The notes under the pieces are model-generated. The model was not told where the DNA came from. It saw only the letters and a program-made list of their open reading frames with translations, and made no database searches. Shown here in pieces: positions 19,893 to 27,529 of a DNA stretch of 62,869 nt (within the stretch, counting starts at the first letter, position 1; the number at the start of each line of letters is the position of its first letter). Origin of the DNA: Pseudomonadota bacterium (GTDB lineage Bacteria; Pseudomonadota; Gammaproteobacteria; Pseudomonadales; Moraxellaceae); NCBI GenBank assembly GCA_021851865.1, contig JAJZBU010000014.1, forward strand, positions 1 through 62,869, read 5' to 3'. Made by a program: the position numbers and the translations under genes.

Positions 19893-21646
19893 GCCTCCTC
19901 CGTGTCGAGATCGTGAAATTGCCGGCTGTGCAGTTGCGCATAGATGCCCTGGCGCGCCAGCAACTCATCATGTCGCCCCTGCTCGACGATGCGACCGGCG
20001 TCCATGACCAGGATCAGGTCGGCATTCTCGATGGTCGAGAGGCGGTGCGCGATCACCAGCGTCGTGCGCTCGCGCATGATGGCATCGAGGGCGCGCTGAA
20101 TATAGTACTCCGACTCATTGTCGAGGGCCGAAGTGGCTTCATCGAGAATCAGCACCGGTGCATTCTTGAGAATGGCGCGGGCGATGGCCAGACGCTGTCT
20201 CTGTCCGCCCGACAACTGCACGCCATCCTGACCGATCTGTGTCTCATAGCCCTGCGGCAAGGCCATGATGAAATCATGAGCGTAGGCCGCCTTGCAGGCC
20301 GCCTCGACTTGAGCGCGCGAGCACGCCGCATAGGCGCCATAAGCGATGTTGTGCAGCACGCTGTCATTGAACAGCATGACTTTCTGACTGACCGTCGCCA
20401 CCTGCTTGCGCAAGCTCGACAGCTGATAGTCCGGCAGCGGATGACCATCGAGCAGGATACGCCCATGACTGGGGTCCTGAAAGCGCGACAGCAGATTGAC
20501 CAGGGTCGTCTTCCCGGCACCAGAACGTCCGACGATAGCCACCGACTGTCCGGGTGCGACATGAAAATCGATGTCCTGCAACACCGGCGCCTGCGTCGCA
20601 TAGGCGAAGCTCACCGCCTCGAAACGCAAATCCCCTTGCGCCCGCTCGATCGCCAGATGGCCATGATCTGGCTCGGCGTCGAGATCGATGAGGGCAAAAA
20701 CCGACTGCGCCGCAGCGATCCCCTTCTGCACTTTGGCGTTGACGTCGGTGAGCGCCCGTACCGGCTTGGCGAGCAGGCCTGCCGCGGTAAAATAAGCGAT
20801 GAATTCACCGGCGGTATGAAAGCCGGTCGAACGCGGCCCCAGCGCCAGCCAGACGATGATCGACATGGCCATGGCGATGATCACCTGCACCACCGGCGTG
20901 TTCAAGGAACTGGTCACGACCATCTTCATGGTCTGGCGCAAATACTCGTTTGAAGCGCGCTGAAAGCGCTCACGCTCATAGTCTTCGCCAGCAAAACTCT
21001 TGACCACGGTATAACCGTTGATGACTTCGTTGGTGACATGGTTAATGTCACCCATCGACACCTGAATGCTGCGACTGAGCGTGCGAAAGCGATGTGAGGC
21101 CATCTGCACGACTTTGCCGATGAGCGGACCGATGAGCAGGATGAGCAGGGACAAACGCCAGTTGTACCAGAACAGCAAGGAGAGATAAGCGAGCGTGGTC
21201 AGCCCCTCACGGGCCATGGTGATGACGGCGTCGGTGGCAGCCGAGGTCACCTGTTCGACATCATAGAGAATCTTGGCGGCGATGCGCGCCGGTGAATTGA
21301 GGTGATAGTAAGCCGCTGGCAAGCGCAGCAGGCGATCGAACATCTGTGTCCGCAGGACGTAGACGATGTTGCGCGCCACCCAGGAGATGTAATAGTTGCC
21401 GACGAAAGAGCCGGCACCACGCACGACCACCAAAGCGACGACCAGCGCCGGAATCCAGAACTGGGCGCGCGAGTCATGCTGGGTCAGTGCGTCGGTGATG
21501 AACTTGATCACCTGCACGGCGCCATTTTCAGCCCCGGCGTTGGCGGCAAAACCGAGCAGGCCGAGCACAAAGTAACGCAGGTAGCGCCGACTGTAGGCGA
21601 GCAGACGACGCAGAACCTCCGGGCCTGGGTAGGAATCAGCGCTCAT
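19889..21646 (-). CDS. msbA: Lipid A export ABC transporter MsbA
   Basis: A 585-residue half-transporter that flips lipid A-core across the inner membrane. Residues about 1-330 hold six membrane helices; the ATPase domain has Walker A VGRSGAGKTTLVNLLSR near residue 380, the signature LSGGQRQRLAIARA and Walker B PVLILDEATSALD, then the switch histidine in VIAHRLST. Length matches MsbA (582). It lies between lpxK (4-base overlap) and exbD (11-base overlap), so it is translated with both. Confidence 0.94.
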   Translation of the reverse strand: MSADSYPGPEVLRRLLAYSRRYLRYFVLGLLGFAANAGAENGAVQVIKFITDALTQHDSRAQFWIPALVVALVVVRGAGSFVGNYYISWVARNIVYVLRTQMFDRLLRLPAAYYHLNSPARIAAKILYDVEQVTSAATDAVITMAREGLTTLAYLSLLFWYNWRLSLLILLIGPLIGKVVQMASHRFRTLSRSIQVSMGDINHVTNEVINGYTVVKSFAGEDYERERFQRASNEYLRQTMKMVVTSSLNTPVVQVIIAMAMSIIVWLALGPRSTGFHTAGEFIAYFTAAGLLAKPVRALTDVNAKVQKGIAAAQSVFALIDLDAEPDHGHLAIERAQGDLRFEAVSFAYATQAPVLQDIDFHVAPGQSVAIVGRSGAGKTTLVNLLSRFQDPSHGRILLDGHPLPDYQLSSLRKQVATVSQKVMLFNDSVLHNIAYGAYAACSRAQVEAACKAAYAHDFIMALPQGYETQIGQDGVQLSGGQRQRLAIARAILKNAPVLILDEATSALDNESEYYIQRALDAIMRERTTLVIAHRLSTIENADLILVMDAGRIVEQGRHDELLARQGIYAQLHSRQFHDLDTEEA

Positions 21647-22058
21647 GCGGCTCCTGCGTCGCGATCGCGATATTGACGAACCCGAGACGACCAGCAGCGT
21701 CCATCACCGTCACCACCGACTGATGCGGACTGGCGCCATCGGCCTCGATGACGAACTCCTGGTCATGCCGGCCACCGCTGAGCGCGGCCAGGGCCGCCTG
21801 CAGACTCGCCTCATCGCTACCGGCGACTTCATGTCCATTGACCGCATAACGCCCCTCGCGGCTCACCGTCACGGTCAGGGTGTCGGCGGGCGCCGGCGCA
21901 CTGGCTTGCGTCTGGGCGCGCGGCAAAGTCAGATGCAGACGCCCGGAGCGGGTAAAACTGGTCGACAGCATGAAGAAGATGAGCAGAAAGAGCAGACAGT
22001 CGATCAGAGGCGTCAGATTGATCTCGAGCGGATCCTGGGTCGGTCGACGAAAACGCAT
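21636..22058 (-). CDS. exbD: ExbD/TolR-family proton-channel subunit
   Basis: A 140-residue protein with one N-terminal membrane helix containing the proton-conducting aspartate (NLTPLIDCLLFLLIFFML, near residue 20), followed by a periplasmic domain. Such proteins couple proton flow to outer-membrane processes together with an ExbB/TolQ ring. Its start shares one base with the exbB stop and its end overlaps msbA by 11 bases. The partner TonB/TolA-like protein is not in the window, so the specific job (TonB-type energising or another) is undecided. Confidence 0.88.
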   Translation of the reverse strand: MRFRRPTQDPLEINLTPLIDCLLFLLIFFMLSTSFTRSGRLHLTLPRAQTQASAPAPADTLTVTVSREGRYAVNGHEVAGSDEASLQAALAALSGGRHDQEFVIEADGASPHQSVVTVMDAAGRLGFVNIAIATQEPHER

Positions 22059-22687
22059 CAGACAGCTCCCGTCGCGTCGACTTCGCGATCACCATGCACG
22101 ATGTCAACGAGCTTGATCGCCTGCTGTTCCATCTCGACGGTCATGGTCGAGATATGGCGCATCAAGGTGCGATGCATGATCAGCGCCGGGATCGCCACCA
22201 CCAAGCCGCCCGCCGTCGTCACCAGAGCCTCGGCGATACCGCTGGCGAGCATGCTCGGGTCGGCATTACCGTGCGAGGTGATGCTGAGAAAGGTGGTGAT
22301 GATGCCAAAGACCGTGCCGAGCAGACCGAGCAGCGGCGAGATGACGGCGATGGTGCCGAGCAAGGTCATATAGCGTTCCATCTCGTGCACGACACGACTG
22401 GCCGCTTCCTCGATCGCTTCCTTCATGATCTCGCGGCCATGCTGCGAGTTCACCAGACCTGCCGCAAAGATCTCGCCGAGGGGCGAAGCCTGCCGGATCA
22501 GGCGCAGCTTGTCCTTATCGAGCTTTTGGGTACGGATCCAGTTCCATACCTGCATGAGCAGATCGGGCGGCACCAAACGCCGACGGCGCAGGCTCCACAT
22601 CCGCTCCAAGGTGATCGCCAATGCCAGAATCGACACCACCACGATGGGCGCCATGGCCCAACCACCGGATTTGACAAGATCCCACAC
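22058..22687 (-). CDS. exbB: ExbB/TolQ/MotA-family proton-channel protein
   Basis: A 209-residue inner-membrane protein with three membrane helices: about residues 10-28 (WAMAPIVVVSILALAITLE), about 105-130 (TLLGTIAVISPLLGLLGTVFG) and about 150-175 (IAEALVTTAGGLVVAIPAL). The GLLGTVFGI and EALVTTAGGL segments are typical of the channel lining. Forms a ring with ExbD. It lies 12 bases after lolD. The lpxK-exbD-exbB neighbourhood resembles the Pseudomonas order, but msbA is inserted here and no comEC is present. Confidence 0.88.
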   Translation of the reverse strand: MWDLVKSGGWAMAPIVVVSILALAITLERMWSLRRRRLVPPDLLMQVWNWIRTQKLDKDKLRLIRQASPLGEIFAAGLVNSQHGREIMKEAIEEAASRVVHEMERYMTLLGTIAVISPLLGLLGTVFGIITTFLSITSHGNADPSMLASGIAEALVTTAGGLVVAIPALIMHRTLMRHISTMTVEMEQQAIKLVDIVHGDREVDATGAV

Positions 22688-22699
22688 CCTGACTACTCC

Positions 22700-23389
22700 C
22701 TAGACATCCATCTGTTCTTCCAGTCGACCATCGCGCATGCCGAGCACCCTGCGCGCCTGACGCGCCAGAGCGCGCTCATGCGTCACGATAACAAAACTTG
22801 TGCCGAGTTGCTCGTTCAGTTCCATGATCAGCGCATGCACAGCACGAGCATTATAGTCATCGAGATTGCCCGTGGGCTCATCCGCCAAGACTACCGCCGG
22901 CTGCGTCACCAGTGCCCGCGCCAGAGCCACCCGCTGCCGCTCCCCGCCAGACAGCTCGGCGGGCTTGTGCCGTAAACGCGCCGCCAGGCCGACACGCGCC
23001 AACATCTGCGCGGCCAGCTCCATGGCCATGGCTGGCGGCATAGCGCGAATGAGCAGAGGCATGGCGACATTTTCTTGAGCGCTGAACTCCGGCAAGAGGT
23101 GATGAAACTGATACACGAAACCCATATGCAAATTACGCAGACGACCACGATCGCGCTCATCGAGACGACTGAAGTCCATGCCCATCAGGCGCACTTCGCC
23201 AGCGCTCGGCGTCGCCAAACCACCGAGAATATGCAACAGCGTCGTCTTGCCGCAGCCGGAACTGCCGACGATGGCGACGAACTCACCGGCCTCAACTTCG
23301 ATATCGACACCTTGCAGCACCTGCAGATGCTCGTGCGTCGCGTCAAAAACCTTGCTCACCCCCTGCGCGCGCAGAACGAATTCACTCAT
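22700..23389 (-). CDS. lolD: Lipoprotein-releasing ABC transporter ATPase LolD
   Basis: A 229-residue ABC ATPase that powers release of outer-membrane lipoproteins from the inner membrane to LolA. Walker A VGSSGCGKTTLLHILGG is near residue 41, the signature LSGGERQRVALARAL near 145, Walker B VVLADEPTGNLD and the switch VTHERALA follow. The Lol-type region FVYQFHHLLPEFSAQENV contacts the membrane partner. It overlaps the end of the LolC/E gene by eight bases. Confidence 0.94.
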   Translation of the reverse strand: MSEFVLRAQGVSKVFDATHEHLQVLQGVDIEVEAGEFVAIVGSSGCGKTTLLHILGGLATPSAGEVRLMGMDFSRLDERDRGRLRNLHMGFVYQFHHLLPEFSAQENVAMPLLIRAMPPAMAMELAAQMLARVGLAARLRHKPAELSGGERQRVALARALVTQPAVVLADEPTGNLDDYNARAVHALIMELNEQLGTSFVIVTHERALARQARRVLGMRDGRLEEQMDV

Positions 23390-24617
23390 AGCGCAAGGCC
23401 TCGGCAGGTTGTACCCGCGCCGCCCGGCGCGAAGGATAGAGGGTCGCCAGGAAGCTCAGGCTCAAAGCGATCAGGGCGACCATGCCGACATCGCTCGCCT
23501 GCAGGCGTGAAGGCAGATAATCGACGAAATAGGCAGCGAACAGATCGAGTCCAAAAAGCCGTTGTATCCCCTGCACGATACTGCTGATGCTGATGGCGAG
23601 CAGCACCCCACTGATCACCCCGAGCGTCGTCCCGAGCAGGCCGACGAAACTTCCCTGCACCATAAAAATGCGCTGAATCGTCGCCGGACTGGCGCCCAAG
23701 GTGCGCAAAATGGCGATGTCCGCCTTCTTGTCGGTCACCGTCATGACGAGACTGGAGACGATGTTGAAGGCGGCGACGGCAACGATCAGAAAGAGCAGCA
23801 AGGCCATCATCGTCTTTTCCATGCGGATGGCGCTGAACAGATTGCCTTGCGTATCCTGCCACGTGCTGCCATAAAAATTGTCCGAAAGCTGGGCGAGCAA
23901 CTGCCGTACCACCTGCGGTGCCTGGAACAGATCGCGCAGACGCAGGCGCACGCCCTGCACCTGCCCGGGCATGCGCAACAGGCGGGCGGCGTCGTCGAGA
24001 TGGATGTAAGCGAGAGAGCCGTCGACCTCGGCCCCCACCTTGAAGATGCCGACGACGGTAAACCGCTTGAAGCGCGGAATGATGCCAGCCGGCGAAGGCG
24101 ACGCTTCGGGCAGAACCAGCATCACCTGACTGCCGATGCCAACATTGAGCGCACTGGCCAAGCCCTGACCGAGGATGATGTCAAAACGCCCTGGATGGAG
24201 ATCATCGAGATGACCTTGCAGCATGGCCGTATCGACGATGGAGACCGTTTTCTCGGCGCTCGGCAGAACTCCGGTGACGAAAGCACCACTGACCTGGCCG
24301 GAGGCGGTCAACATCCCCTGCATCTGGATAAAAGGAGCCGCCGCCACGACCTGCGGATGGCGCATCGCCACCTGGGCGAGCTGCGGCCAGTCTTCGATCG
24401 GCTGATAGGCATTGAGGGTGGCCTGCGGCACCATGCCGAGGATGCGTGTGCGCAACTCATGATCGAAACCATTCATCACCGACAAGACGGTGATCATCAC
24501 CGCCACCCCCAGCGTCAATCCCAGAATCGACGTCAGCGAGATGAAGGAGATGAAGTGATTGCGTTGTCGGGCGCGAATGTAGCGCAAGCCGATGAACAGG
24601 GAAAGCGGCCTCAACAT
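23382..24617 (-). CDS. lolC: Lipoprotein-releasing system permease LolC/LolE
   Basis: A 411-residue permease with the MacB-type layout: one N-terminal membrane helix (about 28-50, ILGLTLGVAVMITVLSVMNGFDHELR), a large periplasmic domain, and three C-terminal helices (about 265-290, 315-345, 375-395). It begins with the LolC/E-specific FIGLRYIRARQRNHFISFIS. Only one such gene accompanies lolD, so it could be a LolF-type homodimeric permease; a second copy may exist elsewhere. First gene of the nine-gene envelope operon, divergent from a PilZ gene. Confidence 0.88.
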   Translation of the reverse strand: MLRPLSLFIGLRYIRARQRNHFISFISLTSILGLTLGVAVMITVLSVMNGFDHELRTRILGMVPQATLNAYQPIEDWPQLAQVAMRHPQVVAAAPFIQMQGMLTASGQVSGAFVTGVLPSAEKTVSIVDTAMLQGHLDDLHPGRFDIILGQGLASALNVGIGSQVMLVLPEASPSPAGIIPRFKRFTVVGIFKVGAEVDGSLAYIHLDDAARLLRMPGQVQGVRLRLRDLFQAPQVVRQLLAQLSDNFYGSTWQDTQGNLFSAIRMEKTMMALLLFLIVAVAAFNIVSSLVMTVTDKKADIAILRTLGASPATIQRIFMVQGSFVGLLGTTLGVISGVLLAISISSIVQGIQRLFGLDLFAAYFVDYLPSRLQASDVGMVALIALSLSFLATLYPSRRAARVQPAEALRYE

Positions 24618-24656
24618 GAGCTAGTATGATCCTCAATAGTGACTGGAACCCCTGCA

Positions 24657-25205
24657 ATGATGGCCAAGGATCTCTATGAACGTCGGCGACTCTATCGTGC
24701 GCAAGCGCCGATCCGAGTCGTCTGCCGCACCATCGAGGATGCGCAGGTCGACCTCGATCCTTACGATCCCGTTCTGGCTCTACCGGAGGCGATGCAGATC
24801 GCCGATCTGCAGTCCGGCCTCGACCAGGAGTTACGTCCTCTCTGGCGGCAGATCAACAACACCTATCCCGAAATCGCCCGTTACCTCAGCGTCCAGGAGC
24901 GCAAACAGGAGCTGCTACTGCACGCCCTGATCGACGCCGGCTTACACACCATCGAGAGCTGGCCTGGCATCGACCTCAGCGAAGGTGGTGTCAGTTTCCA
25001 TCATACACAGCTCTTTGCTCCACGACAGGCGGTACATCTGCTGCTGATTCAAAGCGGCAGCCTGCACGTCGCCGCCACCGCCCGTATCCTACACTGCCGC
25101 GAGAACGCAGGGGATTATATCCTAGGCACGGAATTTGTCTGCCTGCGTGAACACGATCGCCAAGCCATCGTTCGCCTCGCCCAGCGCCGACCGGCGCAAC
25201 CTTAG
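24657..25205 (+). CDS. PilZ-domain protein (PA2989-like position)
   Basis: A protein of 182 residues (start MMAKDLYERRRLYRAQAP). The basic ERRRLYRAQ at the N terminus and GIDLSEGGVSF near residue 110 are the two PilZ cyclic di-GMP motifs (RxxxR and (D/N)xSxxG), separated by an inserted helical region of about 80 residues (LRPLWRQINNTYPEIARYL). No signal peptide. It is divergent from the lolC/E gene across 39 bases. A PilZ gene next to lol genes and a glycerophosphodiesterase is also found in Pseudomonas as I recall, suggesting an old association. Alternative starts at 24639 and 24660. Confidence 0.78.
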   Translation: MMAKDLYERRRLYRAQAPIRVVCRTIEDAQVDLDPYDPVLALPEAMQIADLQSGLDQELRPLWRQINNTYPEIARYLSVQERKQELLLHALIDAGLHTIESWPGIDLSEGGVSFHHTQLFAPRQAVHLLLIQSGSLHVAATARILHCRENAGDYILGTEFVCLREHDRQAIVRLAQRRPAQP

Positions 25206-25270
25206 GGGCTTGCACTGTGACGATGGCCTCCCTAAGATCAGAAGTGTGGCCCCGCCATGAGGAGAAAAGG

Positions 25271-25534
25271 ATGAGCTTGATGTTGAAATGGATGCCGGTG
25301 ATGCTGCTCACCAGCCTGAGCGCCCTGGCCGGGCCAAGCGACAACTTGCCGCAGCGCGGCATGATCATGACCGACGTCGCCCTGCACTACGGCGAGCCCA
25401 CGCAGAAGATGGCCGCGGTCGGGCAACCGCCGATCACCCGTTGGGTCTACCCTGGTTACGTCGTCTATTTTCAGGGCGACTATGTCATCAATAGCGTCGC
25501 TACCACCGCGACCAAGGCTCCGTCGTCACACTGA
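25271..25534 (+). CDS. Small exported protein of unknown function
   Basis: An 87-residue protein with a signal peptide (MLKWMPVMLLTSLSALA|GPSDN) and a short mature part containing RGMIMTDVALHYGEPTQKM and PPITRWVYPGYVVYFQGDYVINSV. The pattern of a helix, a GEP turn and a short strand hairpin recalls the BamE/SmpA-like fold, but I cannot confirm this. GAGGAG at 25259-25264 places the start. Its stop codon shares one base with the start of the phosphodiesterase gene (TGATG), so the two are translationally coupled. Probably periplasmic. Confidence 0.7.
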   Translation: MSLMLKWMPVMLLTSLSALAGPSDNLPQRGMIMTDVALHYGEPTQKMAAVGQPPITRWVYPGYVVYFQGDYVINSVATTATKAPSSH

Positions 25535-26274
25535 TGCGCATCATCGGGCACCGTGGTGCGCGCGGTGAAGCTCCGGAGAATACCCTGGGGGGATTTCGCC
25601 ATCTCCGCCGGTGCGGCGTCCTGCGCGTCGAATTCGACATCCAGGTGGCCGCTGACGGTGAACTCGTCGTCGCGCATGACAGCGATCTCGAGCGCTGCAC
25701 GAACGGCCATGGCCGCATTCGTGAACACGATCACCAGAGCCTCGCCGCCCTCGACGCAGCTCATCGCGGCCACCCAACGTGGCCGCAGCGGGAAGGCATC
25801 CCCAGCCTCGACGCCGTCCTCACCGAGCTCGCCGACTTCGAGCATCTGCAACTCGAAGTCAAAGCCCGTGAAGCGGAGGAGGTCGCCCTCGTCGTCGCCC
25901 GGCTACCGGCCCTCTACGAGCGCCATCGACTCGCCGGTCGCGGCGTCTGCACTTCCTTCAACCCCCTCTTTCTCTACGCCCTGCGCCAGACCGCTCCACA
26001 TCTGCCGCGAGGACTGCTGTTCGAGGATCTGTCCGACGACGTCGCCTTGCAGTTGGCGCAGGAACTCGCCTGCGTGCAGATCGGTCCACAGGAAACGCGC
26101 TGTCAGAGCGCTCTGCTGCAGCGCGCCCGCGCCCTCGGCCTCCCCGTCTCCACCTGGACCGTCAATGATCCGGCGCGCATGCGCGAACTGGCGGCGCTCG
26201 GCGTTGAATCCATCATCACCGACTTTCCCAGCCGGGCCCAAGCCCTGAATCTCGCTCCTGAGGCCGAGACCTGA
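25534..26274 (+). CDS. Glycerophosphodiester phosphodiesterase
   Basis: A 246-residue cytosolic-type GDPD enzyme that splits glycerophosphodiesters into glycerol-3-phosphate and an alcohol. The catalytic HRGARGEAPENT is at residues about 5-16, the metal site EFDIQVAADGELVVAHD near 35-50 and LQLEVK near 107, then the closing WTVNDPARM. No signal peptide, like UgpQ. The one-base overlap with the small exported protein implies co-expression. Confidence 0.9.
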   Translation: MRIIGHRGARGEAPENTLGGFRHLRRCGVLRVEFDIQVAADGELVVAHDSDLERCTNGHGRIREHDHQSLAALDAAHRGHPTWPQREGIPSLDAVLTELADFEHLQLEVKAREAEEVALVVARLPALYERHRLAGRGVCTSFNPLFLYALRQTAPHLPRGLLFEDLSDDVALQLAQELACVQIGPQETRCQSALLQRARALGLPVSTWTVNDPARMRELAALGVESIITDFPSRAQALNLAPEAET

Positions 26275-26374
26275 TCGCACCGCGCCCTCACCTTGACGAT
26301 CATCGCCGCTGGCGGCGACGGGGGGTTTCACGGTAAGATCGCGAGCTTGCTGGCGCTAGTCTTTCGGAGAGATC

Positions 26375-27448
26375 ATGTCGGAACAAGCCGTCGAAGATGT
26401 CAACATCCGTAGTATTGAAGTCCTCATTCCGCCGGTGCAGCTGAAAGCTGAACAACCGATCAGCGCCGCTGCCGAAGCGACGGTGCTGGCCGGACGGGAA
26501 GCCGTGCGCGCCATTCTCGAGCGTCGCGACCCGCGTCTGTTCGTCGTCGTCGGCCCCTGCTCGATCCATGACATCTCCGCCGCCCATGAGTACGCCGGAA
26601 AACTCAAAGCCTTGAGCGAGGAAGTCGCCGACACCCTGTGCCTGATCATGCGTGTCTATTTCGAGAAACCGCGCACGACCGTCGGCTGGAAAGGCCTGAT
26701 CAATGATCCCTATATGGACGACAGCTTTCGTATCGCCGATGGTCTGCGCCTGGGACGGCAGCTCCTGCTCGATCTCAACGCCATGGGTCTGCCCTGCGCC
26801 ACCGAAGCTCTCGACCCGATTTCACCACAGTATATGCAGGATCTGATCGCCTGGTCGGCGATCGGAGCACGCACCACCGAGTCGCAGACGCACCGCGAGA
26901 TGTCGAGCGGCTTGTCGTGTCCGGTTGGCTTCAAAAATGGCACCGACGGTGGCTTGAAGGTCGCGATCAACGCCCTGCTCTCGGTCAGCCAAGCGCACAG
27001 CTTCCTCGGCATTGACCAGGAGGGCCACGTCGCCATCGTACAGACCCGCGGCAACCCCTACAGCCACATCGTTCTACGCGGTGGTGACGGCAAGCCCAAC
27101 TATGACTCGGTCAGCGTCGCTCTCGCCGAACGCGACCTGGAAAAGGCGCATCTGGTGAAGAACATCATGATCGACACTTCGCACGCCAACTCCAACAAGG
27201 ACGCCGCCCTGCAGCCGCTGGTGCTCGACAACATTGCACAACAGATCGTCGACGGCAATCGATCCATCGTCGGCATCATGCTCGAAAGCCATCTCTTTTT
27301 CGGCCGTCAGGACATCCCGGCGGATCACCAGCAACTGCGTTATGGTGTTTCGGTCACCGACGCCTGCCTCGACTGGGAGCGTACAGAGAGCGCCCTGCGT
27401 TCGCTGCGCGACAAGATCAAGCCCCATCTCGGCGCACGTTGCGCCTGA
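26375..27448 (+). CDS. aroG: 3-deoxy-7-phosphoheptulonate synthase (class I DAHP synthase)
   Basis: A 357-residue enzyme that condenses phosphoenolpyruvate and erythrose-4-phosphate in the first step of aromatic amino acid synthesis. Landmarks: VVVGPCSIHD near residue 58 (metal cysteine), RVYFEKPRTTVGWKGLINDP near 92, GARTTESQTHR near 165, FKNGTDGG near 188 and DTSHANSNKD near 270. It is of the AroF/G/H type; which isozyme, and which amino acid inhibits it, cannot be told with certainty, so the symbol is provisional. Its 100-base upstream gap should hold its promoter. Confidence 0.88.
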   Translation: MSEQAVEDVNIRSIEVLIPPVQLKAEQPISAAAEATVLAGREAVRAILERRDPRLFVVVGPCSIHDISAAHEYAGKLKALSEEVADTLCLIMRVYFEKPRTTVGWKGLINDPYMDDSFRIADGLRLGRQLLLDLNAMGLPCATEALDPISPQYMQDLIAWSAIGARTTESQTHREMSSGLSCPVGFKNGTDGGLKVAINALLSVSQAHSFLGIDQEGHVAIVQTRGNPYSHIVLRGGDGKPNYDSVSVALAERDLEKAHLVKNIMIDTSHANSNKDAALQPLVLDNIAQQIVDGNRSIVGIMLESHLFFGRQDIPADHQQLRYGVSVTDACLDWERTESALRSLRDKIKPHLGARCA

Positions 27449-27499
27449 CACCGAAGCTTCTCTCTAGCACTTTCCTCCGCATCCCCGCCTCCCCGCCCC

Positions 27500-27523
27500 A
27501 TGCCGCTGGTGGGGAAGCGGCAT
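27500..27523. terminator. Hairpin between convergent aroG and filF
   Basis: ATGCCGCT (27500-27507) and AGCGGCAT (27516-27523) form a perfect 8-base stem with an 8-base loop in the 81-base gap between two convergent genes. The position suits a bidirectional terminator, but there is no T run on either strand, so the assignment is tentative. Confidence 0.35.
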
Positions 27524-27529
27524 CATGCA

